64,000 nt of DNA from Welwitschia mirabilis (GCA_051453625.1 JBOZIK010000001.1:272071493-272135492); one strand, 5' to 3'; shown: positions 24,961 through 37,317, counted from the stretch's first letter. The notes: generated from the letters alone by a model not told the origin. Numbers and translations are program-made.

Positions 24961-27429
24961 AATAATCATAATTCATATCATACAAATAATATGAAATCAT
25001 AATTAAATCTACACATCATATATATGTATTATAAAAGCTTAAAAAGACCATTATAATTAAAATTTTTACTTAAAAATATGTTATGCCCCTAGCATTTGAA
25101 TCAATATGTCCCATATTGCATTAATGTAAGAATAAAAAGATAAAAGTGAAATTTAAGTGCAAGTAAGAAAAATGGACGAGCCTCAAATAAGTGCAATATA
25201 AAAGTTCCTAAATTAAAGAACTAATATAGTAGAAGTGCAAAGCTTATCACATTAATTGTTTTGACTATAAGTTCTAGTATTTTTTAATGAACAATATGAG
25301 AGAAAAAATAATTTAAAGGCAAAACCCTAATCCTATCTCATAAAATACAAAAATTTAGCTTTTTGACAAAATACATAATGAAATTTAATTACATCTAGTC
25401 CAAAATAATAAGAGTGAAAAACTAAACATTTTACACAAAAACTACACTACAAAAGGCTAAGAAATAAGAGAAATAAGAAAAAACAATAAGAGAGGGTGAA
25501 ATATAATTAATTTCAAAGAAATCAGCTAAAACTGGAAATGTAGAGGTCCATTTTGGTCAATTAGCATAACCAAGATACTAATGAACCATAGAGAAATAGT
25601 CCTCTCATAACAAAATGGTCAGAAATAGTCTAAAAATGATAAAAAATGAATTGGAAAGAAGATTATTTGAACTTTTATCGCATTATTATCCATTGTGTCG
25701 TCCCGAAGAAAACTTGAAAATGACTATAAAAAAAGTTCAAAGTGTCATTCGCAACATAGTCTTGATAACCAGACAAACAATAAGCAAAGTAAGATATTTA
25801 ATAATAGCAATAGTAAAGCCTTATAAAGTCATCATGAAGTTGGGAGATAAGTAAAAGCTAAGAATCATAATTAAAAAAACATGGTAAAGGAGTCAAAGTT
25901 AGGAAGAACTTAAGGCAAAGAAAAGGAACGTCAAGATAGGGCAATGATAATGTCTCAAATATAAAGAAGCAATGCTAAGAAAAATTCTCAAATTTATTCA
26001 AATTCTAAAGCATTTAAGATAAGTAGGTGGATATGCCAAAACTCAAAAAATGCCAAAGGAACATATGAAGGAAATGACATCATAAGCTAAAGGAACATCA
26101 TTTGTTAAAGTGATAAAAGAAATTTAACCCTTATAGATAATAATCATGAGTGAAATAAGATAATAAGAAAACTACTAAATGATGAAGTCCTAAGCATTGT
26201 AATGAAAAAGTAATGAAACAAATTTGAAATACTAAGCAAAATTACTAAGAAAAATAAAAAGTTAAAATTAATAACTAGGAACATGAAAAAGATTATCTTT
26301 CTACCCTAAATTCTAACCTGATAAAGTCCTTTGGTAAAAATCATAAAATTAGTTAATTAATAATGTGTGATAGTATGTAAAACCTTTATAAATACCACTT
26401 AATTAGGTAGTAATTATGATAATGTCAAGTTGATCTAATATTATTAATCAATAAATGATAAGATCAATAGCTACTTGAAGATAGAATCACCTACCTACAC
26501 CCTAGAACACATTGGTATTCTAAAATGTAAAATGATTATGTGGAAGTACTACATGTACAATGAGTTTAGGAGATAAGAAATGCCTTTGATGATAATAGGG
26601 ACATCATTAATCCCATAGACTTTATAAGATAAACATGAGTTATGATACATGTATGCTTAGAAATTAACAATACCTCTAATCTTACTAGGATATCATTGAT
26701 CCTATAGCCTACATACTGAATTGGATTGATTAATTTATTACTACATTATATATTCCTAGAAACTAGCAATATTTATAGCCTCATCAGCGGCATCACTGAT
26801 TCTATGGCCTGTAAGTGATAATTACTCTATAATGAGGGTAGTGTAACCACTGTCAAAAGAATAAAAACCCAAAAGAATGGCCAACTAACCCCCTAGTGGA
26901 ATTCTAATAGCTAATAACACTGCCAAAGATCCCTCTTGGGAAAATTACCCTAGTGTAGTAGGATATCATGATTACCATGCTTTTAGCTTAGATATAAGAG
27001 ATCATGGTAAGTATAAATCTATTTTCTAAATTTTCATCTTTTTAGTTCTTTTAAGTCCTACATGACTAAATAATCTTAAGGATGGAGGTGAAGTAATAAG
27101 ATAATACATAGAATAGGACATACCCAGATAACTAGAGACTCATACCATTAAGAGAAAATAAAATAACCAAGGCATATTCCTTTAAAATAATGTTGACAGA
27201 AATATAAATGTCTTAATATTAGGTGAATCTATTCTTATTACTTTGAAATACCTAAGTAAAAGATTACTAGTCATGATAACTTTATAGAGTAATACATAAG
27301 TTAAGTAAAAGATGGTCAAGTAATAGCATAAATTTAGCTAATGAAATTAACTAAGGAAGAATTCAAATAATGATAGAAGGGAAGTCCTCCTCATTGAGAG
27401 GGGATTCTAAGACAAGAGATTATATCATG
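24961..27429 (-). other. Spacer between integrase and accessory ORF
   Basis: This is a noncoding spacer of about 2.5 kb. Its left part (24961-25500) aligns with 55981-56490 of element C; for example 'cattaattgttttgactata' at 25252 matches 'cattaatcattttgactatc' at 56283. A 79-codon plus-strand frame at 25615-25854 has no recognisable feature and no counterpart in element C, so I treat it as chance. Confidence 0.6.
26570..26830. repeat. Three tandem units of about 90-100 bp
   Basis: 'gacatcattaatcccatag' at 26600, 'atatcattgatcctatagcc' at 26690 and 'gcatcactgattctatggcc' at 26790 are the same site, 89 and 100 bases apart. 'cttagaaattaacaatacct' (26656) and 'cctagaaactagcaatattt' (26755) repeat with the same spacing. 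The array lies in the spacer of gypsy element B. Confidence 0.7.
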
Positions 27430-28510
27430 TTTAACATTTAATAATCAAGTAACTCATAGATTTTTAACCTTTATTTGTTAAATTTTTGAATTTTCCCAGT
27501 GTTTAGACTAGATATTTTGACTTATTCATTAAAATGTACTTTTTCTAAAAGATAATAATTAATCATTTAGAGGTTAACATGTTTTTAAAAAAATATGCAC
27601 TCAAGTATTATATAAAAGAACTAGTTGACTTAACTTAAATTGCTTGTGAGTTAACTTTTTATCATGTTTGAACTTATCTTGGCTTCATGAATAAGTTGAT
27701 GATTTATAGAATAGGTACATTTGTTATCTATGTGATCAAGTTTGAATAATTGAGATCTACAATTTTAATCTAAGTTAAGAAGATTAAGTTGATCAATAGA
27801 ACAATAATAGTTATAGAAAACATCAATTGAAAAGATACAAACTTTATCATACATAAGTTCATAAGGTGAAAAGCCAAAATAATTTTACCAAGTAGTATAA
27901 TAAGTATTAAGGACATCATTAAGTTTATAAGTCCAAGTTTTCTTATTAACAAAGATAAGTTTTTGAAGCATATTTTTAATTTTCCTATTTACGTTCTTAG
28001 CTTGACCATTATATTGGGGATGATAAGCATAGATAATTCAACATTCAATTCCAATGGATAAGAGAAGTCTCTAAAAAAGATAATTGATAAAATGTATTTC
28101 TTAGTCACTAATCAAGATTGTAAAACATTAAAACACTCAAATATATAAGTTTGAACAAAATCTTAAATAGTTTAAGCATCATTTATGGTACTGCAAGTAG
28201 CTTCAACCCACTTAGTAGCATAATTAATTAACAACCATTAAAATCTAATTTTTGTCATATGAAGGTGGTTTGATAAGTCCTATAAAGTCAATTCCCCTAA
28301 TAATCAAAAGGTTTGCATTCAAGAATAGGTTTAAGGGAAATATCGTAAGAATGAATTAGACTAACATAATGTTATCAAGCATTATACCTTCTAATGAAGT
28401 CAAAAGAATCTTTAAAAAGGATCAGCCAATAAAAATCATAATGAAGGATTTTCATTATCTTCTTTTGTTCACTAAAGTTCCTCCATTATACTCCATCATG
28501 ACAAAGGTTA
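27430..28510 (-). pseudogene. int: Gypsy integrase, broken
   Basis: Integrase inserts the element cDNA into chromosomes. On the minus strand the core begins with 'GIDFIGLIK' (about 28290) and continues with 'NYATKWVEA' (28230-28204), 'DFVQTYIFECF' (about 28165-28135) and a degenerate catalytic region. 'PYELMYDKVCIFSIDVFYN' follows at 27870-27815, the segment where gypsy integrases have (T/S)P(Y/F)xLVYGK. The C-terminal GPY/F-type module is seen at about 27600-27440 as 'LLEKVHFNE', 'VKISSLNTGKIQKFN' and 'RLKIYE'. Several frameshifts and stops separate these pieces. Catalytic residues cannot be assigned with confidence. Confidence 0.83.
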
Positions 28511-28849
28511 AGAAAGTCAAGCTTTTTCTATTCTAACACACATTTTTGTATGATTTGGTCTTTTTACCTATGATAAATATGGGACTCATTTCACTCATAA
28601 CCACTAATTCTTTAAAAAAATATTTTTAGTTGTTATGGATCTAATGCTAAGGTATCATTAATGTAGTAAAGTAATTCACAATGTCAACATACCAAGGGGT
28701 AATTCACAAGCAAAGAGTTATTCGTAAAGAAAGCAATCATTAATTGAAAGTTCATCAAGAGAATAAGGAAGTTAAGATAAGTAATTTGCAATACTGATAT
28801 GTTTCTTAACCTTAGCAATGATGGTAAGATTAAATTCTTACATGAGAAG
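28511..28849 (-). pseudogene. Integrase N-terminal / linker region, very decayed
   Basis: This is the place of the HHCC zinc-binding domain between RNase H and the integrase core. A fragment 'HDGV' with 'GGTL' is visible near 28500-28470, and the rest is not recognisable. The plus-strand frame at 28799-29098 is the antisense shadow of the RNase H region. Confidence 0.5.
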
Positions 28850-29990
28850 GATCCATCTAATAAGTCTAGTACTAGAATATTTCTTGGTCATAAGATAAAA
28901 TATTATCATGTGATCCATTTAAACATAAGTATAAAAGCTAAAAATATAGTATCCAAGGTTATCAAGGCAAATGATGATGGAAAGCATTTCTTTCTTAGTG
29001 ATAGTGTAATTGATTTGGGCCTTAGAAAAAGTTTTATTAAGGTAAGATATAACTTTAAAATATTCTTGCATATTTTTGATCAAGGACTCAACCCATAGTA
29101 ATGTTGCTAGCATTCCATATAAGTTTAAAGTTTTTAGTTTAATCTAGTCCCATTGCAATAGGTTCAAAAATGATTTTATCTTTAAGTGATTTAAAAGCAA
29201 GTTATCATGTATCATCCCAATCAAACTTAGCTTATTTTTGAAGTAACAAGTAAAGGATTTTAGAAATCTTAGCATAGTATTAGATAAAATGATGATAGAA
29301 ATCAATATGACTAAGGAAAAATATAACTTTTTTAACATTAGTTACAAGGTTAAGATTTTAAATGTTACTAGCTTTAATGGAGTCCATCCTAATTCTCTCA
29401 CTAGAAATGTGATGACTTAAAATAATTCCATTGTTGATAAGAAAGAAAATTTTCACTCAAATTAAGTATAGGATACTTTCAATACATATATCTAATACTT
29501 TTTGTAACGTTTTCATGATTTGTTCGAAGATTTCATCAAAGATTGAGAATTCATCCATTATGATCTCAATGAAATCCTCTGTTATGTCATAAAAATTACT
29601 AATCATTACATGCTGAAATGTTTTAAGGATATTACAAAGTCCTAAGAGAATTTTTTTAAAGGCAAAGATTTTAAATGGTGAAGTAAAGGTTGTCTTTTCT
29701 TAGTTCTCACTAGCTATGCATGCTTGACTGTAGCTACTATACCCATCAAGACACTAGTAGTAGGCATGTCCTTTGATTCTATCAAGTATTTTATCTAGAA
29801 AGGATATAGGATAATGATCCTTCTTAGCAACCTCATTAATTTTTCTAAAGTTAATGCACATCTTTCACTTTGTACCCTTCTTAGGTACAACTATCAAGGC
29901 ACTAATCCACTTACTATTAGATATAGTGAAGATAGTCTTGACATTTATAAGTTTAATAATTTAATCCTTAACTACTTGTTTAAGGGTTAG
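28850..29990 (-). pseudogene. pol: Gypsy reverse transcriptase and RNase H, broken
   Basis: RT copies the element RNA and RNase H removes the RNA strand. On the minus strand, RT reads 'MCINFRKINEVAKKDHYPIS' (29862 down), 'ILDRIKGHAYY', 'QEKTTFTSPFKIFAF', 'LCNILKTFQHVM' and 'DFIEIIMDEFSIFDEIF' (about 29579-29527). The catalytic xxDD motif, FMDD in this lineage, is here I-M-D-E, so the second metal-binding Asp is lost. Downstream 'GIILSHHISSERIRMDSIK' corresponds to the RT thumb/connection. RNase H is visible as 'YLNKTFSKAQINYTITKKEM' and 'LDNLGYYIFSFYTYV' (29050-28925). Stops and frameshifts divide the parts. Confidence 0.88.
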
Positions 29991-30549
29991 GTTAAGTCTT
30001 TGTTGGGCTTGCCTAACTAGTTTAGTATTATCTTCAAGGTATATTTTATGTTTAACTATGGAAGAGGGAATAGTAGCTAAGGCCTTTTAGATCCATAAAA
30101 AAGTAGTTTTCTTAGAAATTAAAAGTGAAACTAAGTTGGATTCTTATTGAGGGGTAATATGTTTACTTATTACTATGGGTTTATTAGGGTTATTGGAAAG
30201 CAAGATGTACTTCAAATATTTGGGGAATTATTTTAACTCTAAGTTGTAATCCTCATTTTCTATCATTGAACATCCTTCATTGACCATCATTCAGATGTAT
30301 CATCTAGATTACCCTTCATTAGGTACATTCTTAGTTAATCTCACATGTTGGAATTATTTCCAATTTAAGGGTTCTACTCCTTTATCCTTGTAATTAAAAC
30401 TATCACTTCCTAAGTGATTATAATTGAGTTTATTAAATTTAGAAGAATTGACTATTTATTTTACTTGAATCATCATACAAACTTGAGTTATATAGCATCA
30501 ATAATATCTTTTTAAGTATTGTAAAAATATAGTTGGTCTAACTTCTTCT
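29991..30549 (-). pseudogene. Protease-RT linker, decayed coding
   Basis: It lies between protease and RT in the pol order and has coding-like composition with stops. I recognise no motif in it. Confidence 0.5.
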
Positions 30550-30915
30550 ACTAAGTTTAACTCATATGTCATATCTTTCTCTAATAGTAAACTTCTTATT
30601 ACCCATGTAACATTTCATCATTCTAGTCCATGTATCTATGATGCAATAGGCAGTTGCACAAAAGGCTCTTCCTAAGAGTAGTAGGTAATCTTTATATGTT
30701 CTACTTTAATAATAATCATAAATATAAGATATAAGACTTATTCTATTTATATTGTAAACTCTTTGACCATCCTTAAGAGTTTCTTGATCAAAGTATCAGC
30801 TAACTCTAAGATGATTCATGTAGGTTCAATTTTATTTTCCAACCAAAGTCTTTTAATATGTGAAGGGATATGATGTTTACACATGATCTTATATCTATCA
30901 AGGATTTTCTAATTT
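30550..30915 (-). pseudogene. pro: Gypsy aspartic protease (retropepsin), broken
   Basis: The protease would cut the gag-pol polyprotein. On the minus strand from 30912: 'SLIDIRSCVNII' then 'LHILKDFGWKIKLNLHES', a frameshift, 'LELADTLIKKLLRMVKEFTI', and further decayed sequence with 'KVEHIKITYYS'. The pattern D-x-G-(A/S) of the active site appears as D-I-R-S: the catalytic Asp is kept and Gly is changed to Arg by a single G to A step. The order active site, 'LELAD', flap-like region fits plant Ty3/gypsy protease. An element with this change would be inactive even without the stops. Confidence 0.78.
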
Positions 30916-31275
30916 TTCTTTTTATTTTAAAGTAATACTAACCATTTCTACCTAGTATCTTTGAACTTGAGACATTTTTGTGTGATTAAGTTAGACATTA
31001 ATTATGCAAGGAATACCTTACTAGGAATGTGCATTTTTGTTTTCTTCTAACTAGGTCTTTTCACAACTTAGCATACTTAATTTTTCCATACAAGAGTTTC
31101 TGAAAGGGTAATTGATGCTCATATCTTGCATTAAGCCTTTTTAGTATTCATTGTAGCTAGGATTTGTCTTTAGCCTATTAAGCCCAGGGGTAGCTATTTT
31201 TTTTCTTTGTTTTCATGTGAAGAATTTTTCATGGTAGGCTTATCTTCTAAAGTTGAAGATAATTTACATGTTTCT

Positions 31276-32059
31276 NNNNNNNNNNNNNNNNNNNNNNNNN
31301 NNNNNNNNNNNNNNNNNNNNNNNNNNNNNNNNNNNNNNNNNNNNNNNNNNNNNNNNNNNNNNNNNNNNNNNNNNNNNNNNNNNNNNNNNNNNNNNNNNNN
31401 NNNNNNNNNNNNNNNNNNNNNNNNNNNNNNNNNNNNNNNNNNNNNNNNNNNNNNNNNNNNNNNNNNNNNNNNNNNNNNNNNNNNNNNNNNNNNNNNNNNN
31501 NNNNNNNNNNNNNNNNNNNNNNNNNNNNNNNNNNNNNNNNNNNNNNNNNNNNNNNNNNNNNNNNNNNNNNNNNNNNNNNNNNNNNNNNNNNNNNNNNNNN
31601 NNNNNNNNNNNNNNNNNNNNNNNNNNNNNNNNNNNNNNNNNNNNNNNNNNNNNNNNNNNNNNNNNNNNNNNNNNNNNNNNNNNNNNNNNNNNNNNNNNNN
31701 NNNNNNNNNNNNNNNNNNNNNNNNNNNNNNNNNNNNNNNNNNNNNNNNNNNNNNNNNNNNNNNNNNNNNNNNNNNNNNNNNNNNNNNNNNNNNNNNNNNN
31801 NNNNNNNNNNNNNNNNNNNNNNNNNNNNNNNNNNNNNNNNNNNNNNNNNNNNNNNNNNNNNNNNNNNNNNNNNNNNNNNNNNNNNNNNNNNNNNNNNNNN
31901 NNNNNNNNNNNNNNNNNNNNNNNNNNNNNNNNNNNNNNNNNNNNNNNNNNNNNNNNNNNNNNNNNNNNNNNNNNNNNNNNNNNNNNNNNNNNNNNNNNNN
32001 NNNNNNNNNNNNNNNNNNNNNNNNNNNNNNNNNNNNNNNNNNNNNNNNNNNNNNNNNNN
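31276..32059. other. Assembly gap (784 N)
   Basis: A sized gap between the 3' end of gag and the protease of gypsy element B. The long apparent open frames through it are artefacts of N. Confidence 0.95.
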
Positions 32060-34190
32060 AATTCGGTAAAGGTTGAGATGCAAGAGACCCTTGTTGTTGT
32101 TGATTCATAAACCTCATTTGTTAAAGTACATTAACTAAATTTTCAATTTTCTTACTTTTGTTCTCAATGATTTTATTAAAAATTTCTTACATTTTCTTCA
32201 ATCCCTCTATTAAATCTGTAAGTAAATCACTCTAACTTTGTTAAAAACTTTAGGTACATGGTTGAAAGTTGGAATTACTTGATTGAAAATTTGAATTCTT
32301 AACTATATTCTTAAAAGATTAAAAATTTGACTACCCTCTTATTCTTTGTTAATATTGTGATTGATTTCTAAAGTTAAAAGGCCTTTGGTTAAAGGCACAT
32401 ACATTTTCATACATCATCTCTTTACNNNNNNNNNNNNNNNNNNNNNNNNNNNNNNNNNNNNNNNNNNNNNNNNNNNNNNNNNNNNNNNNNNNNNNNNNNN
32501 NNNNNNNNNNNNNNNNNNNNNNNNNNNNNNNNNNNNNNNNNNNNNNNNNNNNNNNNNNNNNNNNNNNNNNNNNNNNNNNNNNNNNNNNNNNNNNNNNNNN
32601 NNNNNNNNNNNNNNNNNNNNNNNNNNTTTCATTACATTGCATTCCATCTTCATCTTGAATTATTCAATTTTATTTTCATAAAGCAAATATATCATTATTC
32701 TTCTTCTAAATCAATGTTTCATATTCTCTTTTAGAAGTATTCTCTAAGTATACAACATTTGGTTATCCCACTATACAAATGTGTATTATGTGCAATTAGA
32801 TATTTAGCTTTTAGATGTTACAAGTTAAATTTAATCTTTAGAATATTGGAATTAGAAGAACTAATACACATCACAATACCCACACATTCTTTGTTAGAAT
32901 TATGATTGATTCCTAAAGTTGAAAGGCTATTGGTTGAACGAACATACTTATTCGGATATCTTCTCTTTACATGTTGGTAACAAGGGGAATTCCTTTGTTG
33001 AATGAGAGTTTTCTTCACATAAATCACATGTTGAAACTACATTCCTCTTAATTGATACTTTTTCATCAACTATCACATGAGTATACTTTTTTAAATAGCA
33101 CTGAAATCCTTAATTATAATAGTTAAATCATGTTTCTTTTACTTCTGGTCATGTATTACTTTCTTCAGATCTCTTATGATTTGGCCTATACTTCAATTCT
33201 TCTTAGAAGTTGGTTTTGACCAAGTTTGACTTATATTTACTAGTTCTTTCAACATTCATGCATCATCTAGAGTTAAGTTCATCATGTTGCCACTACAAGT
33301 AAAGTCTACAAGTTATTGTTTTGACTATTCAACTTACTATAAATATAATCTATTAACTCTTCCTTAGTAAATTCATCAATATGGTTGGAATGAATAGCTA
33401 TAATAAATTTCTATGACATAATATTCATGGGGTCTTTGTTAAAAGTTGGTTTTTGTTAAAAGTTGGTAACTTACTTCCTTCTTTTTCTAATGGTATATTC
33501 ACACATAAATATCTTAATGAAAGAATTTTGCACCTAATTCTAGGACTTAAGACTATTGTGTGAAATGGTTCTAAGACAAATTTTAGCTTTTTCTTCTAAG
33601 TGTGACAGAAAAGATGATCATGTAAGTTTTATAACTAATTTGTTTTTCCCCTTTCTCATGATAAGATAAAGTTGTTTTAGATCAGCTAGATGGCAAAATG
33701 GGTTCTCATTAGGCCCTCATAAAAAGAATGGGTAGGTACTCAAGTTCCTAAGTTCTATATTATCACTAAGAGAAAATTTAAAAGAATTTTAAATTTCCTA
33801 TTTCTTATGTATTATTAAATCTCTAAGCATAATAGTTACATTCAAATTAGATGTTCTTAACATGATTTGTTTACTAGGTGAAACTACTTGATTAAGCTTT
33901 TACATTGTATTTAAAATAGACAAAGAAGAAACAAAAAGATTTGCTTCTATTCTATTAGTCTCATAATCATACTTTGAAAAATTTGATTTTGAAATAACAA
34001 AAGTAGAAAAGTCGTTTTCCTTAATTCTTGGAATTATTTGATCTTTTTGTATACCTGGGGTATGAATGTCTAGATTTTAATTGTAGTCAAATAATCCTTC
34101 TTTGATGTTCTCCTTAATCAGGCTATAGTCCCTCTAATATTCCATCTTATTATTAGAATTCACCATGTCTTGCATACTTAAAAAATGCAT
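32060..34190 (-). pseudogene. gag: Gypsy gag, broken, with CCHC zinc knuckle
   Basis: Gag forms the particle. The Met at 34190-34188 on the minus strand opens 'MHFLSMQDMVNSNNKMEY', and then 'SLIKENIKEGLFDYN', 'LDIHTPGIQKDQIIPRIKE' and 'ELRNLSTYPFF' follow (about 34190-33730), the last being a typical segment ahead of the retrotransposon gag domain ('GPNENPFCHL' next). A CCHC knuckle is at 33028-32987: C-D-L-C-E-E-N-S-H-S-T-K-E-F, with the last Cys replaced by Phe. The C-terminal end is 'MNQQQQGSLASQPLPN' (32110-32063), the linker before protease, cut by the 784-N gap. A second gap at 32426-32626 interrupts the middle. Stops are frequent. The upstream neighbour is the 5' LTR. Confidence 0.8.
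32334..32975 (-). repeat. Duplicated segment on both sides of a 201-N gap
   Basis: 32340-32425 and 32888-32965 are copies: 'attctttgttaatattgtga' against 'attctttgttagaattatga', 'ttaaaaggcctttggttaaa' against 'ttgaaaggctattggttgaa', and 'ctctttac' at both ends. On the minus strand both read in the same frame ('YVPLTKGLLTLEINH' against 'YVRSTNSLSTLGINH'), next to the gag zinc knuckle. The gap at 32426-32626 lies between them. It is either a real duplication of about 550 bp or an assembly error. Confidence 0.65.
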
Positions 34191-35850
34191 AAACCTAGAA
34201 GTGAATTGTTATCTTGATTATCATCTAGATGATATAATTAGATGATCACATATGAAAAGATAAATTACAAAAATAGAGAAAATCGGGTTATGAAAAATAG
34301 AAATAGAAATAACCAATTCTCATCCACTATTCTTTGAATGATAGATGGGATGCTGACAAATTTATTATGCTACTAAAAACTAGAAAACCTAACTGTAAAA
34401 AAAAAAAAGAAAAGAAAAAATAAAACTCCTAATTTCATACTATCATCCACTTGTATCATTTGGATGAGAAAGGAGATGACAACACTTATTAATGCTACCG
34501 AAAATAAAAATTATAGAAATAAACCTATTAAATCTAGAACAAAAACATTACTTTAAATAAATAACCCAAATTACAATCCAAAGTACTTATCTGATATAGT
34601 AATAATATTTTAGCTCCTGATGTCCTTCCTTAGCAATGATGATAAAATGTTATAATGTGAATTTATACAATCCTTAAGTCCTTAACTAATCCTTATCAAT
34701 CACAAATACTTATAGAAAAACACATGGTAATATAGTAAAAGTTATCTTAAATGTTATAATTAGTTAAAGGTACTAGGCAAAGATCTTTTCTGATTAGTAA
34801 ATGAAATAAGAAAAATACAAAAATATAATTCAAAATAAATGCTAATGTAATGTTAATGAATTAGATGTAAAGGAAATAATTCTAGCACTAGATCTATTCA
34901 ATTACTTATTTTCTATCACCAAGATTAATCCTTATAATCTAGATCAATTAGGAAATAATTATTACTTAATCCTAACTAATGTAAGCTATAAGAAATGTTG
35001 AAATAGAATATAATTAAGTGCAACTATTAAAACTATAAAAATATAATATAAAATAAAATGTACATAATAAATTAATTATTTGAACTTATTGTCACATAGG
35101 TTATCTTAATGATTTATATCAATTATAAAGCTGTCACAAAATTATAATCAATATGAACCATAAGGTGAATTCACTCAAGAGAAATAAATCAATATTTTAT
35201 TAATTAAGATTAAACATCTACTTATAAAGTAGCAAAAACTCAATAGAGGATACATAGTCCAACACTAGGAAAGAATCCTCTTTGTATCCAGGAAGAATCT
35301 CTTATTCGTTAATCTCCCATTACAAGATTATAGATATAGTAAATGATTGAATAGAAGTAAGGATAAGGGGGTATTTATAGCTCTAATGAAAATTTGTGGA
35401 AATAAAATCCTAGAAATCCAAATGGATACATAAATCCATTATAAAGGTACTAAATTATATTCATTTATTACATAAAATAAACATTATCCTAACTATTGAT
35501 CGGATGTCTATGGGGATAACACCATATTACAAAGGATGACTCTTTGACTTCCAGCTTTATCCCATGCCATCATCTCTATAAGGTGAATATCATTTAGATG
35601 ACCATATGCTTGACATCCTCTTAAGCTCTCTAGCTAAAAGAAATCAGCTTTCTATATCATTAGATTCCTCCTCAAAATGCTAAATATCAGAACCTATGTG
35701 AAATAATTTCAAATGCATCAAGAATTGCATGTTTTCATGATCATTCCGTTGACTCTTTATAATCATTAAAAATCAATCTAAATATCTCTAAATATCTTGC
35801 AAAAGTACGCAAAATATCCCACTAAATATATATAATTTGGCATTGTAATG
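34191..35850 (-). repeat. 5' LTR of gypsy element B (LTR copy 3)
   Basis: Homologous to copies 1 and 2. The right end 'ggcattgtaatg' corresponds to 'gacatcacaaca' of copy 1. It carries one 158-bp-type unit (about 35185-35330), a minus-strand TATA box, and several palindromic 'tcatctagatga'-like motifs (34208-34235, 34434-34475). The inner boundary with gag is approximate, and no convincing PBS was found. Confidence 0.78.
35366..35383 (-). promoter_or_regulatory. TATA box of gypsy LTR
   Basis: 'ggggtatttatagctc' on the plus strand is 'gagctataaatacccc' on the minus strand. The same CTATAAATA core lies at the same place in copies 2 (22740), 4 (52661) and 5 (60323), which fixes the transcription direction. 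Confidence 0.7.
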
Positions 35851-36163
35851 AATATTAAAAAACTTCTCTTAAATACTAGAAATAATTGTTCATAAGGCCA
35901 AAGACTAAAAAGGCCTAAATCAAAAGGTATAAAAATCATCATCATCTTCTTAACCCTAAAAATTATAGATCACTAAGAAACAGAATTTTTATAAATAAGT
36001 AATAGATCATCAACTATAAATTTCAAATGTTTTAAATGTAACTGAAAGTACTTTTAGTAATAAAATATCATCATCATATAAAGATGAATTATCTTTTAAT
36101 AAAATCTAATAATGAATAGAAAAGTATGAAAAATGTCATAATCCTTAACACATCACTCATGTA

Positions 36164-37260
36164 TGTTTCATCTCTTATGTTTTTAATTGATAATAAGTTA
36201 AATTTAATCTTACTTTACTAATGAAATAACACTTGTTATATGATAAAATTGGATTTCTTAAAGCTCAATTAAAAGACCTTGTAACATGAAAGAAAGGCAT
36301 GAAAGCATAAGTTAAAGATTAAGAAAATCTTAGAATTGATTTATGTATAGGATAAACTAAAGAGGCTAATAAAGGCTTAGTAGTTGATTAGCATTCTTAA
36401 AGGGATCAACAAGATGTTTCAAGAAATTAAGACAAATGTGGTTAATTGATTGCAGTCTTGGGTTGATCACCTAGAGTTGATCAAATTATCTTAGGGCTTA
36501 ATCATCCATAATAAAAATAGTAATATAATATAAGTTGTTAATTAATCATTTTAAAGGGTGATCAGCTATCATAGATGATTTCTTCAGAGGTTGATTGACA
36601 CATCAATGGATCGACTACTATACTAATGACAAGAAAAAATATAACCATTGATGATAGTTTATAGCCATTGAAAACTATTCTAAAAATGCTAAATGATCAT
36701 TTGGAAAATTAAAACATTTGGATAATCCACTATGATCTACATGAAATATGTTCTTTTTTGTATAAATGTATTATATGATTTATAAAGTCTCACTCTCTTA
36801 AATTAACTAGCGCTAAACTATTATTAGTCCCTATAGCTTCCACTTTACTTTTAATTTTACTTCCTCTCCATTACTAGTCCAAATTTCTCTCTATTATGAT
36901 TATAAGAAAGCTAATTGAGCTTGTTATTTTGATTAAGGATTACTAAAAATTTCTAATTGTATTGATGAAGGACCACTGAAAAGTGCTAAAGAAGTGTGCT
37001 TGAAGGATACACTAGTAATAAAGGAAAATTGGCTTGTTTTCATATTTTTTGTGTTATTTTCTTTAGCTATTTCATTTAATTCTTATGCCAAATTACTCAT
37101 ATGCATTATGAATGGAATGAATTCTTATCAAAACTAGATTAGCACTACAAATTTTTAAAGTGGTCATAGTTTTTATTGTACCTTTACTGTTATAGTCTAA
37201 AATTGAAAAACTACCTTATGTATCATATTTACCCTCTTCTATAAGATAGCTAATTATAAT
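36164..37260 (+). repeat. 5' LTR of copia element 2
   Basis: It aligns end to end with 45158-46295: 'tgtttcatctcttatgtttt' against 'tgtttcacctcctaggttat', 'ataatatg'-type matches through the middle, 'ctcaaagaagtgtg' against 'gctaaagaagtgtg', and 'aaactagattagcacta' in both. It contains many GGTTGATC-like motifs at 36380-36620. The right end is near 37260, directly before the PBS. Confidence 0.88.
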
Positions 37261-37276
37261 AATTAGTATTAGAGCT
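37261..37276 (+). promoter_or_regulatory. Primer binding site, initiator tRNA-Met type
   Basis: 'aattagtattagagct' differs by two transitions from the copia PBS pattern TGGTATCAGAGC (first G to A, C to T). Confidence 0.75.
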
Positions 37277-37317
37277 TTGGTATAAGTGGTTTTGCTCATT
37301 TTTTATTTTCTAAAAAG

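Larger units (their letters stand above)
21990..35850 (-). mobile_element. Gypsy element B, Athila/Tat-like, full order
   Basis: Read on the minus strand, the order is 5' LTR (35850-34191), gag (34190-32080), protease (about 30915-30550), RT (29990-29350), RNase H (29113-28850), integrase (28500-27430), spacer, accessory ORF (24960-23690), polypurine tract and 3' LTR (23173-21995). Integrase after RNase H defines Ty3/gypsy. The large size of about 13.9 kb and an extra ORF after pol fit the Athila/Tat side. All reading frames are broken. The LTRs are clearly diverged, and the far end of the 3' LTR is not recognisable beyond about 21995. Two gaps (31276-32059 and 32426-32626) fall in the gag-to-protease part. 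Confidence 0.85.

Noticed and set aside
25615-25854. 79-codon plus-strand frame in the gypsy B spacer
   Set aside because: No domain, no counterpart in the homologous spacer of element C, and on the strand opposite to the element.
28799-29098. 99-codon plus-strand frame
   Set aside because: It is antisense to the gypsy RNase H remnant, whose minus-strand motifs explain the sequence.
31194-32117. Long open frames on both strands across N runs (31.2-32.1, 32.35-32.68, 52.6-53.5, 57.6-58.4, 60.4-60.7 kb)
   Set aside because: They are open only because N was translated as X. Only the short real parts next to gaps were used (for example the gag end at 32063-32110).
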